From positions 204,203 through 268,202 of the forward strand of contig JABLXB010000001.1 in the NCBI GenBank assembly GCA_013178305.1: a stretch of 64,000 nucleotides of DNA. The letters are read 5' to 3'. Shown here one piece after another: positions 7,421-16,372 of this stretch. The stretch's first letter is position 1; each line of letters starts with the position of its first letter. The position numbers were made by a program, and so were the translations under genes. This stretch comes from Bacillota bacterium (GTDB lineage Bacteria > Bacillota > Sulfobacillia > JABLXB01). The notes beneath the pieces are model-generated. The model worked only from the letters and a program-made list of their open reading frames with translations, was not told the origin of the DNA and searched no databases.

Positions 7421-8965
7421 TCATTTCACATCGTACCGCAACCAGACGGCGCCGCCCTCCAATTGCCCGACATGCACAAACCTCAGGTCGATAGCATTCT
7501 CACCAGCCGCCAGGTCTGTGGCCCGGAAGATCGAACTCGGCGAGGCGCCCCCGACGATGGTGGGGTAAACCAGGATGCTGACCTCGGAAACGAGCCCTGC
7601 GCGCAACAGGACCGCGTTCAGCGTGCCGCCGCTGTCAACCCGGACCACCTTCACTCCGTAACGCGTATTGATCTCCTCGAGCGCGGCCCGGAAGTCGACG
7701 TGGTCGTCGCCGGCGATTATATAGTCAACATGCCTGTGCCTCAGATACTCGAGGTAATCCACCGGAGTGATCCTTGAGCACAGTACTACTGCTTCCCGCC
7801 AGTAGGGCTGCGTCCTCCAGTGGTGCCACGAGCGTATCCTACCCCTGCTGTCAGGAACCACAAGCAGTGGACGGGTGTCGCCTGGAACCCGGGCCGGCCG
7901 CTCGAACGCCTTCTGGTCTTCTTGAGGCACTTCCCCCGGGGCACTGAGCAAGGTGTCGGCCCCGACAAGCGTGGCGTCTTCTTTCCAGTGAGCGACCAGC
8001 CCGTAGAACTGACCGAGATCGGGAATAAACCCGCTGACCCGTTCAAGATCCGTAAGGGTAGAAAGCCAGCGGTCTGTGGCGTAATACACATCATCGTCCG
8101 GGGAGGGGGTGTTCAACAGCTGACGAAGGCCATCCCTCTGACCGGAGTCGAGGAGCCTCAGCATGCGCAGGATGGACATAGTGCTGTATCTCGCCTGTCT
8201 CAGCATTCGGATTATCCTGATGCGGTCGATATCCGCCCCGCTATAGAGGCGATACCCGTTATCGGGGTGCCGCCGGATTCGCACCAGACCGTTGCGCTCC
8301 CAGTTCCGTAGCATATCGGTTGTCACGTTGAGTCGCATGGCTACTTCACCGATACGAAGGCAGCCGACGCCGGCGGGTCCGGCAGCTGCTGCGCCCGGTG
8401 TTTCCCTGGCCCAACGCTCGAGGGATCCGGCAGCAGCCTCGGCCTGGGCCATCTCGGAGCGTACCAGAGCGAGCAGGTAGTGGGCTTTATCGAGGGCACC
8501 CTCGAGATTCCCCAACTTGGACGATTCAATGAGTCCGAGCCCCGTCCTGCGTATGTCGCCCCCCAGCCAGGTGCAACGCAGGGTCATCCAGACTACCCGA
8601 ATATGTTCGAGGTGGGCCTCAGTGAAGAGCCTGTAGCCGGCCGGGCTACGCGGGACAGGGGGCAAAAACCCCAGGGCTTCATACAGGCGAACCGTGTTGG
8701 GGTGGACCCCGATGACCCTCGCGATATCCGACGTCCGCAGGTACTTAACCGGGGCCTTCCTGTGCGTACGGGTTCTGCGGCCCGGTATCGCAGGCATCCG
8801 CCACTTCCCCTTCATTGTTGTCTGTTCCGCACGCGCGTTTGCCCGTACTCCTTCTATCCGGGCTTCAGACTCACCTCCCGGGGGGCTACGACCTTCTTGA
8901 AGTTCGTCCTGTCCCGTTGTCATTAGTTTGAAGCCGGCGCCCGGAGGCACCGGCTTCCTCACCAC
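7421..8965 (-). CDS. Double MerR-type HTH fused to RibD C-terminal/DHFR-like domain
   Basis: Up to 514 aa. Residues about 72-190 are a MerR-type HTH plus helical linker (YLRTSDIARVIGVHPNTVRLYE). About 208-290 is a second MerR HTH (LRIGEVAMRLNVTTDMLRNWE). About 335-510 matches the RibD C-terminal/dihydrofolate-reductase fold (ATLVGADTLL, DSGGTLNAVLLRAGLVSE, YPTIVGG). The reductase-like domain may act as a ligand-sensing module, or the protein may be a bifunctional enzyme. It starts four bases after the EIIA-Man gene, so it may belong to the mannose-type PTS operon. The start is uncertain: GTG 8965, ATG 8923 or ATG 8815; the first 70 residues look low in conservation. I do not know a described protein with this architecture. 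Confidence 0.8.
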   Translation of the reverse strand: MVRKPVPPGAGFKLMTTGQDELQEGRSPPGGESEARIEGVRANARAEQTTMKGKWRMPAIPGRRTRTHRKAPVKYLRTSDIARVIGVHPNTVRLYEALGFLPPVPRSPAGYRLFTEAHLEHIRVVWMTLRCTWLGGDIRRTGLGLIESSKLGNLEGALDKAHYLLALVRSEMAQAEAAAGSLERWARETPGAAAAGPAGVGCLRIGEVAMRLNVTTDMLRNWERNGLVRIRRHPDNGYRLYSGADIDRIRIIRMLRQARYSTMSILRMLRLLDSGQRDGLRQLLNTPSPDDDVYYATDRWLSTLTDLERVSGFIPDLGQFYGLVAHWKEDATLVGADTLLSAPGEVPQEDQKAFERPARVPGDTRPLLVVPDSRGRIRSWHHWRTQPYWREAVVLCSRITPVDYLEYLRHRHVDYIIAGDDHVDFRAALEEINTRYGVKVVRVDSGGTLNAVLLRAGLVSEVSILVYPTIVGGASPSSIFRATDLAAGENAIDLRFVHVGQLEGGAVWLRYDVK

Positions 8966-8968
8966 TGT

Positions 8969-9388
8969 TTACTCTACCTGTTGCTCCGTCAGCCGTAGTC
9001 TGACGTCGACGACACCCGCGTGACCCGCGTTGACCGCGATGGCGGCAAGGTCCCTCGCGGAGTTGCCAACCCGGTTCATGAGCACCTCGAGAATCAGCGG
9101 GAGGTTCGCCCCGGCAACGCATTGGTACCCGTGCCGCTCCGCGAGGAAAGCGGCGACGTTCATGGGTGTTCCCCCCAGCAGGTCGCATAGGAGGAGGATG
9201 CCGTCTTCCCCCGAGGCGACACCGGCGATCGCGGCCTCGACCTTGTCCTTGAAACTCTCGGGGGTGTCCTGGGGCGAGAGCTCCACCGCCGCAATGCCCT
9301 TCTGCCGGCCGGCTATCATCTGAGCAGCGTCCACGAGGCCGCCGGCGAACCTGCCGTGCCCAAGAACGACTATCCCGGTCACTGGCAT
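8969..9388 (-). CDS. PTS EIIA component, mannose family
   Basis: About 139 aa. The active His lies in IVVLGHGRFAGG at the N-terminus, and LLCDLLGGTPMNVAA is the second signature of EIIA-Man. It is a cytoplasmic phosphocarrier for the EIIB-EIIC-EIID encoded upstream in the same operon. Three starts are possible: GTG 9394, ATG 9388 and GTG 9382; the last overlaps the aldolase stop as GTGA and gives the family-typical beginning MTGIVVLGHG. The transporter is split, with the metabolic genes between EIID and EIIA. Confidence 0.9.
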   Translation of the reverse strand: MPVTGIVVLGHGRFAGGLVDAAQMIAGRQKGIAAVELSPQDTPESFKDKVEAAIAGVASGEDGILLLCDLLGGTPMNVAAFLAERHGYQCVAGANLPLILEVLMNRVGNSARDLAAIAVNAGHAGVVDVRLRLTEQQVE

Positions 9389-10245
9389 CCACACCCGAGC
9401 CAGGCCTTGCCTGCGGCCCCCAGGGTCTGAATCTTGTCCCTCGCGGTCTCCTTGAATGCGCGGTTCGCCGCGCCCCAGATCGCGGGAGCGAACAGCTTGT
9501 CGAACTCCTGAGTCCTGGCCATTTCCTTTACCTTTTCGCGGATCGGGATCTGCAGGTCGGTAAATATGTTCACCTTCGCGACCCCGAGACCCAGGGTTTT
9601 CTCTAGCCCGGGCGTCTGGGAACCGCCGTGAATAACCAGGGGGATTTTCACGAGCCCGGCGATCTCTTTAAGTCGCTCAACGTATATCTTTGGTTCGAAT
9701 CTGTACATGCCGTGAGCCGTCCCGACGGCGACCGCCAAAGCGTCCACCCCTGTCTCAGCCACGAACCGTTCGGCCTCACGCGGATCCGTCAAACCTTTTT
9801 CAACGTCGGTTTCATCGCCCTCACCCACGCCCACGTGGCCGATCTCGGCCTCGACCCCCACGCCGCAGGCATGTGCGACTTCAACGACCCGTCGAGTGAC
9901 CTCGGCGTTCCTGGTGTACTCGTACTCGGAGCCGTCGATCATGACCGACGTAAAGCCCGCACGGATGCAGCGCACGATCAGGTCGAAGGACTTTCCGTGG
10001 TCATAGTGGAGGGCAACCGGAACACCAGCGAGTTCCGAGGCCGCCCTGGCGATAGCGGCAAAATACTCGGGAGCGATCTTCGTTATCGTCGGTTCCGCGA
10101 TCTCGAGAAGGCACGGGGCCCTCTCCTCCTCACAGACCTCGAGGATAACCTGCGTACTCTGTAGATCCGTCACGTTGAACGCGGGAATCGCGTAGCCGTT
10201 GGCCCTCGCGTGCTTCAACAGGCCGATCATGTTTACGAGACTCAC
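9379..10245 (-). CDS. Class II fructose/tagatose-bisphosphate aldolase family
   Basis: About 288 aa TIM barrel. Catalytic and zinc-binding segments are visible: ALHYDHGKSFD (catalytic Asp and Zn His), EAEIGHVG, VGTAHGMY (Zn His) and VIHGGSQTP (Zn His), plus KVNIFTD for phosphate binding. It probably cleaves a ketose phosphate into dihydroxyacetone phosphate and an aldehyde, finishing breakdown of the sugar imported by the mannose-type PTS. An ATG at 10260 is also possible, but GGGGGTG lies six bases before GTG 10245, which gives the usual N-terminus (SLVNMIGLLKHAR). The substrate cannot be settled among GatY, KbaY and FbaA types. Confidence 0.88.
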   Translation of the reverse strand: MSLVNMIGLLKHARANGYAIPAFNVTDLQSTQVILEVCEEERAPCLLEIAEPTITKIAPEYFAAIARAASELAGVPVALHYDHGKSFDLIVRCIRAGFTSVMIDGSEYEYTRNAEVTRRVVEVAHACGVGVEAEIGHVGVGEGDETDVEKGLTDPREAERFVAETGVDALAVAVGTAHGMYRFEPKIYVERLKEIAGLVKIPLVIHGGSQTPGLEKTLGLGVAKVNIFTDLQIPIREKVKEMARTQEFDKLFAPAIWGAANRAFKETARDKIQTLGAAGKAWLGCGCQ

Positions 10246-10280
10246 CGGGAACACCCCCATCCAGTCATCGGGCCCTCATC

Positions 10281-11330
10281 TCAATCCAGCGAGACAATGA
10301 CTCTATAAGTGTCGGGTCTCAGGGCCGCTTCGAACGCTTCCTGGGCCTTATCCAGGGGGTAGACGCCCGAGATGAGCGAACGGACGCTTACTGCCGCCGA
10401 GGAGAGCATCTCTGTCGCCCTCAGGAAGTCGTCCCTGCTCTGGCTCATGGTCCCGATTATCTCGTACTCGTTATGGTGAACCTTGTTTACGTCCAGCGCC
10501 GCGGTTACAGGCGGATAGAACGCAGCGTACAGCACCAGGCGCCCGCCGCTCGTCAATGACTTGATGCCCTGAGCTATGGCGGCCTCTCCGCCACCCGTGA
10601 TGAACACGACGTCCGCACCGTATCCCGAGGTCATGTCCTTGACCGTTTTTGGCATGTCACCGTCGTTCGGGTCAATCACTGCGGCCGCGGGGAGGTTCTC
10701 GAGCGCGAACTTCCTGCGATCCGGGTTCGGCTCGCTCACGATGACACGGCAACCCATCATGCCTGCGAGTTTTGAGTGGAGGGCTCCCATGACGCCCGCG
10801 CCTATCACCAGCACCGACTCGCCGAACATAAGCCTGCTCCGGGTGATCGATCTGACCACGCAGGACAGGGGCTCGGATAACGAGGCCTCCTCGAATGGCA
10901 GGTTGGGCGACACCGGGTAGACCTGGTATCTCGGGGCTATGACATACTGCCCGAGGCCGCCCGGTCCGAAGATCTCCCCGGGGGTCCTTCCTTTGTGCAT
11001 GTTCTTGCAGAGGTTGTCGAAGCCGGTTCGGCAATTCCGGCATTGCCCGCAGCGCTCGATCCGCGCGACGGAAACGTGGTCTCCGGGCTTTATGGATTCA
11101 ACTACACCGGGACCGACTTCCTCGACCACTCCCGCAAACTCGTGCCCGCCCAAAAATGGGTAGTAGTCCTGCTGGGCACCGCTAAACGCCCTCTGTTCCC
11201 ACGTGCACAGGGCGCACGCGCGCACTCTGATGAGGACTTCCCCCGCGCCGGGGGAGCTGCGCGGGACGCCGGCGAGCCGAGTTTTCCTCGGACCCTCGAT
11301 TACCAGGGCCTTGAACGTCTTGTCTGCCAT
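10281..11330 (-). CDS. Zinc-dependent alcohol/polyol dehydrogenase (MDR family)
   Basis: 349 aa. Catalytic zinc ligands appear as Cys in CALCTWE and His-Glu in GGHEFAG. The structural zinc loop CGQCRNCRTGFDNLC is complete, and the Rossmann motif is VIGAGVMGAL. It resembles sorbitol/threonine dehydrogenases and probably oxidises a polyol phosphate to a ketose phosphate for the aldolase downstream. GGAGG precedes ATG 11330 at seven bases; an upstream in-frame start at 11345 is less likely. Confidence 0.88.
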   Translation of the reverse strand: MADKTFKALVIEGPRKTRLAGVPRSSPGAGEVLIRVRACALCTWEQRAFSGAQQDYYPFLGGHEFAGVVEEVGPGVVESIKPGDHVSVARIERCGQCRNCRTGFDNLCKNMHKGRTPGEIFGPGGLGQYVIAPRYQVYPVSPNLPFEEASLSEPLSCVVRSITRSRLMFGESVLVIGAGVMGALHSKLAGMMGCRVIVSEPNPDRRKFALENLPAAAVIDPNDGDMPKTVKDMTSGYGADVVFITGGGEAAIAQGIKSLTSGGRLVLYAAFYPPVTAALDVNKVHHNEYEIIGTMSQSRDDFLRATEMLSSAAVSVRSLISGVYPLDKAQEAFEAALRPDTYRVIVSLD

Positions 11331-11386
11331 CACGGTTCCTCCCATGCCTTCGCCTTCTTCCGGAACACTCCCCGGGGTCTGTGTTT

Positions 11387-12202
11387 CTAGAATACCTTGA
11401 TGAGACTACCGATAACGCCTGTCACGACGAGAATGACCATGACCGTGATCGGGTTGCGTCCCTTGCGCAGGAGCCATAGAGTCCCGAGCGTAAGGGCGAG
11501 GGGCAGCAGTCCGGGCATGATCTTGTTGAGAACGTCCTGTATTACGACATTCGTCTGGCCGATCTTAATCGCCAGCTTGGTGCTGAGCGTAACGAACCTG
11601 CCGACGAGGCCGCCGAGGACCATGGCGCCCACAATGCCCGACCCGTTCACGAGGTCCTGTAACCTGCCGCTTTCGAGGATTCGCTCAACCGCCGCCTTGC
11701 CGAGCCTGTAGCCCTGGCTGAACATGGTGTACGCAATACCCCAGATCGCGGCGGCGACGAGCAGTACGTACACGAGCGGACCTGCGAGATTCCCTTCCCT
11801 GGCGAGCCCCACACCGATCGCTATGAGGATCGGGGCGAGCGTCCCCTGAGTGATGCTGTCGCCCACTCCGGCCAGCGGTCCCATGAGGCCCATTTTCAAG
11901 GAGTTTATCGCCTCATCGGAGATGGGAGCCCCGCCTGCCCTCTGCTCCTCCATGGCGCCGGTTATGCCGTGGATCACGTGGCCGACGTTCGGCTCGGTGT
12001 TGAAGAACACCAGGTGGCGCTTGAGCGCTGCGGATATCTCTTCCCTGGTGTGATAGAGCTTCCGGATAACCGGCGTCATGGAGTGCGCGAATCCAAGCGC
12101 CTGCAGCCGCTCGTAGTTGTAGCACGAGTGTGAGAAGAACGTCCAGAGCAGCCACGACTTAGTAAGATCGCTCCGGCTGAGCCGCCTTTCCTCACCCTTC
12201 AT
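11387..12202 (-). CDS. PTS EIID component, mannose family
   Basis: 271 aa membrane subunit that works with EIIC. The N-terminus (SDLTKSWLLWTFFSHSCYNYERLQALGF split over two segments) and GPLAGVGDSI are hallmarks of EIID-Man. Hydrophobic segments occupy the C-terminal half. It overlaps the end of the EIIC gene by 11 bases, implying coupled translation. Confidence 0.93.
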   Translation of the reverse strand: MKGEERRLSRSDLTKSWLLWTFFSHSCYNYERLQALGFAHSMTPVIRKLYHTREEISAALKRHLVFFNTEPNVGHVIHGITGAMEEQRAGGAPISDEAINSLKMGLMGPLAGVGDSITQGTLAPILIAIGVGLAREGNLAGPLVYVLLVAAAIWGIAYTMFSQGYRLGKAAVERILESGRLQDLVNGSGIVGAMVLGGLVGRFVTLSTKLAIKIGQTNVVIQDVLNKIMPGLLPLALTLGTLWLLRKGRNPITVMVILVVTGVIGSLIKVF

Positions 12203-12953
12203 TCTGAACGCCTCCCTTCGCCGTCGCCTGGATCATCAGGAAAGCGAGCACCGCGGCAAAGGCGCCCACCGCGACTATGTCGAGCTTGAGGTAGACGACC
12301 AGGAAGAACCCCAGAAGAAAATAGGCAATAGTGCCCGGCCGCGATATGCCCATGAGGTTCATCGCAATGCCCAGCGCGGGAAGCATGCCGCCTACAACCA
12401 TGAGGGCCTTCAGCACCCCCTGGCCAAGAAGGTCAATGAACCCCTTCACGGCAGCCGGCCCATAGAGCACCGCGAAGTATACGGGGAAAAAGCTGATTAC
12501 GAACAGCAGTATCTGTGGGGGCACCACGTTGCAGAACACCACGCCGTTGATGTTACCGTCTTCCGCGTACCGGTCCGCCCAGTGTACGAAGATGGCTCCG
12601 CCGGTCATCCTCACGAACCAGATGACGGTTCCCAGCAGGCCGATCGGCACGGCGAGCGCGAGGGCCGCGTTGACATCAATACCGGAGGCAAGGGCAAGAG
12701 CGGTTCCGACGTAACCCGCCAGCGCGGGGTCCCCCGGAAGAGCCCCACCTGCCGAGATAAAGCCGAGGTAGATCAGGTTGATCGTCGCCCCGATGATTGC
12801 ACCCTGAACGGGATTCCCGAGTACGAACCCCACCAGGGTGCCAGCGACTAGAGGCCTGTACAAGGTCCAGTACCCAAGGCCCATGAGCCACGGGCCTTGT
12901 GCCAGATAGTAAAACAACGCGATCAGGCCAGCCTGAAAAGCACTGATGTGCAC
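12192..12953 (-). CDS. PTS EIIC component, mannose/sorbose family
   Basis: 253 aa integral membrane permease beginning VHISAFQAGLIALFYYLAQG. An open frame runs upstream to 13157, but that part overlaps the EIIB gene and is unlike the family. GTG 12953 has GGGAGG nine bases before it and gives the normal length. Several hydrophobic segments and the IGATINLIYLGFISAGGALPG region split here across a loop are typical. It forms the sugar channel with EIID. Confidence 0.92.
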   Translation of the reverse strand: MHISAFQAGLIALFYYLAQGPWLMGLGYWTLYRPLVAGTLVGFVLGNPVQGAIIGATINLIYLGFISAGGALPGDPALAGYVGTALALASGIDVNAALALAVPIGLLGTVIWFVRMTGGAIFVHWADRYAEDGNINGVVFCNVVPPQILLFVISFFPVYFAVLYGPAAVKGFIDLLGQGVLKALMVVGGMLPALGIAMNLMGISRPGTIAYFLLGFFLVVYLKLDIVAVGAFAAVLAFLMIQATAKGGVQNEG

Positions 12954-12979
12954 AGTCTGTTTCCTCCCTTCTTCACCTG

Positions 12980-13456
12980 CTACTTGATCACTGCGCTGAG
13001 CGCCGTCCCTCTTTCGTCTGGCACGATCCTGAATACCACCTCCACACCCGAGGCCTGAATCTCTTTGAGCAGTTCCACCTCCTCCGGTGACGCCGATACG
13101 TTGCGGAACAGTTGCTTCCGCCCCGGGCGGGCGCCCATCCCGCCCACGTTCAAGCACTCGATCTTGACGCCCGCTCTCACGAGCGCCGCAGCATTCCGGG
13201 GGTTTTTGACTAGAACGGTTGTCCTGGGGTTCTGAGCTTCAGGCGCGGACAGGATCCCAACGGAGTCACTCACCGAATAGACCTCAACCTTGACCCCGGG
13301 GGGAGCGGCAAGCCGCATCACTTTCTGAAGGAATGAGTCCTCTGCTACGTCGTCATCCGCAATGACGATCCGGTTGGTGCCGAGAGTCTTGCACCACACG
13401 GCCATAACCTGACCGTGAACCAGCCTGTCGTCGATGCGCACTAAACCGAATCCCAT
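12980..13456 (-). CDS. PTS EIIB component, mannose/sorbose family
   Basis: 158 aa. The phosphorylated His lies in the signature RIDDRLVHGQV at residues 7-17. It takes phosphate from the EIIA-Man encoded at 8969 and passes it to the sugar in EIIC/EIID. It is the first structural gene of the operon, preceded by AAGGAAGGTG and by the large inverted repeat at 13471. Its gene order EIIB-EIIC-EIID-dehydrogenase-aldolase-EIIA suggests uptake of a hexitol or ketose. Confidence 0.94.
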   Translation of the reverse strand: MGFGLVRIDDRLVHGQVMAVWCKTLGTNRIVIADDDVAEDSFLQKVMRLAAPPGVKVEVYSVSDSVGILSAPEAQNPRTTVLVKNPRNAAALVRAGVKIECLNVGGMGARPGRKQLFRNVSASPEEVELLKEIQASGVEVVFRIVPDERGTALSAVIK

Positions 13457-13470
13457 AGGTCACCTTCCTT

Positions 13471-13497
13471 GTGACATTTGTCAATAACAAATGTTAC
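13471..13497. promoter_or_regulatory. Inverted-repeat operator upstream of the mannose-type PTS operon
   Basis: GTGACATTTGT and ACAAATGTTAC are separated by CAATA, with 10 of 11 positions symmetric. It lies about 15 bp before the EIIB start and covers the probable promoter/leader. The SorC-family regulator encoded just upstream is the likely ligand; that is inferred from position. Confidence 0.65.
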
Positions 13498-13676
13498 GCC
13501 TATGCGATTCGCCGCTCCGGGCTAAATCCCTCTTTATCACCGCTGGAAATGTAATGGATGCAAACCGTGGGCCCGGGGAAACGGTAGGGAGGAGTCGTGG
13601 ACTGTGGGATGAGTGTCTCGAGACACGCCCGAAGGCGGACTGCAGGTACTAGACGAGGGCCTGGGCTGGCGCCACG

Positions 13677-14621
13677 TCAGCAGTCCTGATGAAGAATGGC
13701 CCGGGCAGTTGGTTCGTCAACAATCAGGGTATCGAGCCACCTACCGCGAAGCGCTGCGAGTATGGCATCCGCCTTATAGGTGCCGCCGGCTACCCCGACG
13801 ACGCGTTTGGCCGACCGGATCTGTTCGGGCGTCACGCCGACCAAATAGTCGCTTCGGGGGAACTCAATTCCGCGCCCATTCGGATCGAGGAGCCTGAGAC
13901 ACAGGTCGGCTACCGGCCTCACAGAGGAATAGCGTTGCGCCGCCTCAATATCTTTCGAATACAAGGGATCCCATGGTATCGAGGTACTCCCGACGCCAAT
14001 CAATATCCAATCGAGATTGTCCCAGTGCCGGACAACCTCCTCAATCTCGGGCAGATCCATCAACGCCCTGTAAGCTTCAAGGGTCAGAACCTTCGCGGGC
14101 GCGTGCAGGAAAAAGCATCTCCCGCCGAGGCGCTGGGCGGCAAACCGGCACATCTCGTTGACCTGGAATTCACTCAGGTCGCTACCCTCGCCCCCGCAGA
14201 GCGGGACCACTGTTACGTTCATGTGCCGTCTCGGTTCGAGATGGGTCACAGTCTGGTAGACCGTGCGCCCTCGGCCTATCCCAAGGGTTTCGCCGGAGTT
14301 CAGACGATCTTCGAGATAGCGCGCAGCCCACGAGCCAATTTTCATGGTCAACAGAGTGCGGTCATCTGTCGTGACGGGGACCACGACTGCTTCAGACAGG
14401 CCGTATCTTGCGGCCAGTTCGGCTCCCGTTTCGCCGGCCCGGGATACGGGGTGGCTAACGGAAATCCGGACAATACCCTGTTTTCTTGCCGCAGTCAGCA
14501 GTAGTGACACCTTCGGTCGCGATACGCCGAGCTTTTCGGCTATCTCGTGCTGGGTAAGGTCCAGTTCGTAGTAGAGCTCCGCAGCCTGCACCATGAGATT
14601 CAGTTCTGTCGCATCATCCAT
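13677..14621 (-). CDS. SorC/DeoR-family sugar-responsive transcriptional regulator
   Basis: 314 aa. N-terminal HTH at about 8-50 (LYYELDLTQHEIAEKLGVSRPKVSLLL), here listed as two pieces: LYYELDLTQHEIAEKLG and VSRPKVSLLL. The rest is the sugar-binding domain of the SorC family (LGIGRGRTVYQ, LIGVGS, VGVAGGTYKADAILAAL). A longer open frame starts at 14702, but GGTGAG precedes ATG 14621. It lies just upstream of the mannose-type PTS genes in the same direction and probably represses or activates them in response to a phosphorylated sugar intermediate, acting at the inverted repeat at 13471. Confidence 0.88.
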   Translation of the reverse strand: MDDATELNLMVQAAELYYELDLTQHEIAEKLGVSRPKVSLLLTAARKQGIVRISVSHPVSRAGETGAELAARYGLSEAVVVPVTTDDRTLLTMKIGSWAARYLEDRLNSGETLGIGRGRTVYQTVTHLEPRRHMNVTVVPLCGGEGSDLSEFQVNEMCRFAAQRLGGRCFFLHAPAKVLTLEAYRALMDLPEIEEVVRHWDNLDWILIGVGSTSIPWDPLYSKDIEAAQRYSSVRPVADLCLRLLDPNGRGIEFPRSDYLVGVTPEQIRSAKRVVGVAGGTYKADAILAALRGRWLDTLIVDEPTARAILHQDC

Positions 14622-14760
14622 ATGCTCACCGTTTTCCAATCCTTGATGTATGCTGCCTTTCGGCGTCCGCCAATTATGATCTGACATTACCACAGGCGTC
14701 AAGACGTTTCAATTGCGGCGGCCCGGCGTTGAGGGGCCTGGCAATCCTCGCCGCGACCGG

Positions 14761-15675
14761 TTATTCCAGCATCGCGAGGGCAGTCTCGAGAACACGCTTG
14801 GACCCCGCCACCACAAGGTCCGGATCCTCGCCCACCATCGGTTTCACCTCAAACGACACGGGGCGCCTGGTACCATTCCTGAGATACCCCACACGGCGGA
14901 GAAGGTCCAGGAACTCCGCAACCTCCGTGGGGCCGATCTCCCCTCCCTCGACCCCGAACCTGGGGTGCTGGTCACCGTATGCGGGGTGGGACCGGTCCCT
15001 GATGACGCAGTTGCCTATGTGAACGTGTACTGTGAACTGTCCGGCGGTCCGGACGCACTCCTCCACGGTCTCGCGCTGCTGGGGGATGTGGCTGAGGTCG
15101 ATCATCAGCCCGAACCACGGGTAGTCCCGCCGGAGATCCCCCACCAGGCGGGCCGCGTCGGCAGTCGACCCGACCAGTCGCTTCTTGTCCACCTCCCTGT
15201 CGAAAACCTCCAGGGCCACGGTGAGCCCCCCACGTCGTCCGGCGTATTCGCATATCTCCACCAGTGATTGCTTGAGGAGGATCAGCGCCTCCTCGCGGGC
15301 GCCGGGCATGTCCGGCCCGCTCAGGATACCGATGAACCTTGCGCCAAGCTCCAGCGCCTCGTCCACGCACGACTTGACCGCGGCGATGGCGCGCGCCCGC
15401 TCTTCGCCATCAGTCGAGTTCAGGTTCAGCTTCCGTCCCAACAGGACAGGCTGAGCGCCGTATCCAACCCTCATCCCCGCGATCCGAAGGTCATGAGCCA
15501 CCTTCTTTCTCATCACCGGGTCGTCAATGTGAGTCACCTCGATGCACGAGAAAAACTCGTCCGCCGCGACCTTCTGTATCGTCTCGTAGAACCAGTCCTT
15601 CCCCACTACGGTCTCGGGGTAGGCCATACTGTGAACGATCCCGGGTTCCATGAGCCCCCTGAAGCCTCCCGCCAT
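14761..15675 (-). CDS. Sugar phosphate isomerase/epimerase (TIM barrel, AP endonuclease 2 family)
   Basis: 304 aa with features of the xylose-isomerase-like family: metal-binding segments VALEVFD, LMIDLSHIP, FTVHVHIGNC and PVSFEVKPM, which carry the Glu, Asp, His and Glu expected. It probably epimerises or isomerises a keto sugar. It is the last gene of the long minus-strand operon headed by the second LevR-like activator. The exact substrate cannot be told. Internal starts are possible, since the first seven residues are not conserved in type. Confidence 0.82.
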   Translation of the reverse strand: MAGGFRGLMEPGIVHSMAYPETVVGKDWFYETIQKVAADEFFSCIEVTHIDDPVMRKKVAHDLRIAGMRVGYGAQPVLLGRKLNLNSTDGEERARAIAAVKSCVDEALELGARFIGILSGPDMPGAREEALILLKQSLVEICEYAGRRGGLTVALEVFDREVDKKRLVGSTADAARLVGDLRRDYPWFGLMIDLSHIPQQRETVEECVRTAGQFTVHVHIGNCVIRDRSHPAYGDQHPRFGVEGGEIGPTEVAEFLDLLRRVGYLRNGTRRPVSFEVKPMVGEDPDLVVAGSKRVLETALAMLE

Positions 15676-15724
15676 CGTACATCCGCCCCCGTCGCGGCCA
15701 CCGGCGAGTCGCCGCCGGCAGCCT

Positions 15725-16372
15725 TCAATCAGCTTTCAAGGACGATACAACCCTCTGAGCAAGGGCCATGATCCTGGGCCAATCCTTGCTCTGGACAGCC
15801 TCCTTCGGAACCAGCGAGCCGCCCATCCCGACCGCAAACGCACCGGCGCGAACGAACTCGCCGGCGTTGTCCGCCGTTATGCCGCCCGTGGCGACCAACC
15901 TTATATGCGGCAGCGGGCCTTTCATCTCGCGGAAAAACGCGGGCCCCACGACGCTAGCCGGAAACACCTTGACCGCGTCCGCACCCCACCTGGCAGCCAT
16001 GAGGACCTCCGTCGGGGTCATGGCCCCGGGGATGCACGCAGCGCCCATCATCCTGGCGGCGCGAACCACCCGCTCGTGGGCGTTGGGCGCGACGATGAAC
16101 CGGGCGCCTCGCTCGACGGCCGTGGCCACCTGTGACTCGACGAGCACCGTGCCCGCGCCGCACACCACCCCAGGCATCCTCGCGACGGCCTGTATCGACT
16201 CAGCGGCGCCGGGCGAGTTGAAGGTTACCTCGATCAGCTTTACTCCTCCACCCGCAAGCGCCTCTGCGACCGCCACTGACGCCTCGGGATCGAATCCTCT
16301 TATGATGGCGATGACCTTCGACTCTCCCAACAACTCCAGCACATCGGTCACCCTGAACACCTCCCGGGTCAT
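15725..16372 (-). CDS. eda: KDPG/KHG aldolase (2-dehydro-3-deoxy-phosphogluconate aldolase)
   Basis: 215 aa. Family motifs are KLIEVTFNSPGA (catalytic Glu), VCGAGTVL, FIVAPN and the Schiff-base Lys in DAVKVFPASV. It cleaves KDPG or a related keto-deoxy acid to pyruvate and an aldehyde. ATG 16372 overlaps the stop of the EIIB-like gene (TATGA), which fixes the start; an ORF extending to 16396 would lie inside that gene. Its presence implies that the operon handles a sugar acid or an oxidised polyol. Confidence 0.9.
   Translation of the reverse strand: MTREVFRVTDVLELLGESKVIAIIRGFDPEASVAVAEALAGGGVKLIEVTFNSPGAAESIQAVARMPGVVCGAGTVLVESQVATAVERGARFIVAPNAHERVVRAARMMGAACIPGAMTPTEVLMAARWGADAVKVFPASVVGPAFFREMKGPLPHIRLVATGGITADNAGEFVRAGAFAVGMGGSLVPKEAVQSKDWPRIMALAQRVVSSLKAD

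Noticed and set aside
12954-13157. N-terminal extension of the mannose-type EIIC gene
   Set aside because: It overlaps the EIIB gene and encodes a Gly/Arg-rich stretch foreign to the family; the GTG at 12953 has an ideal ribosome site.
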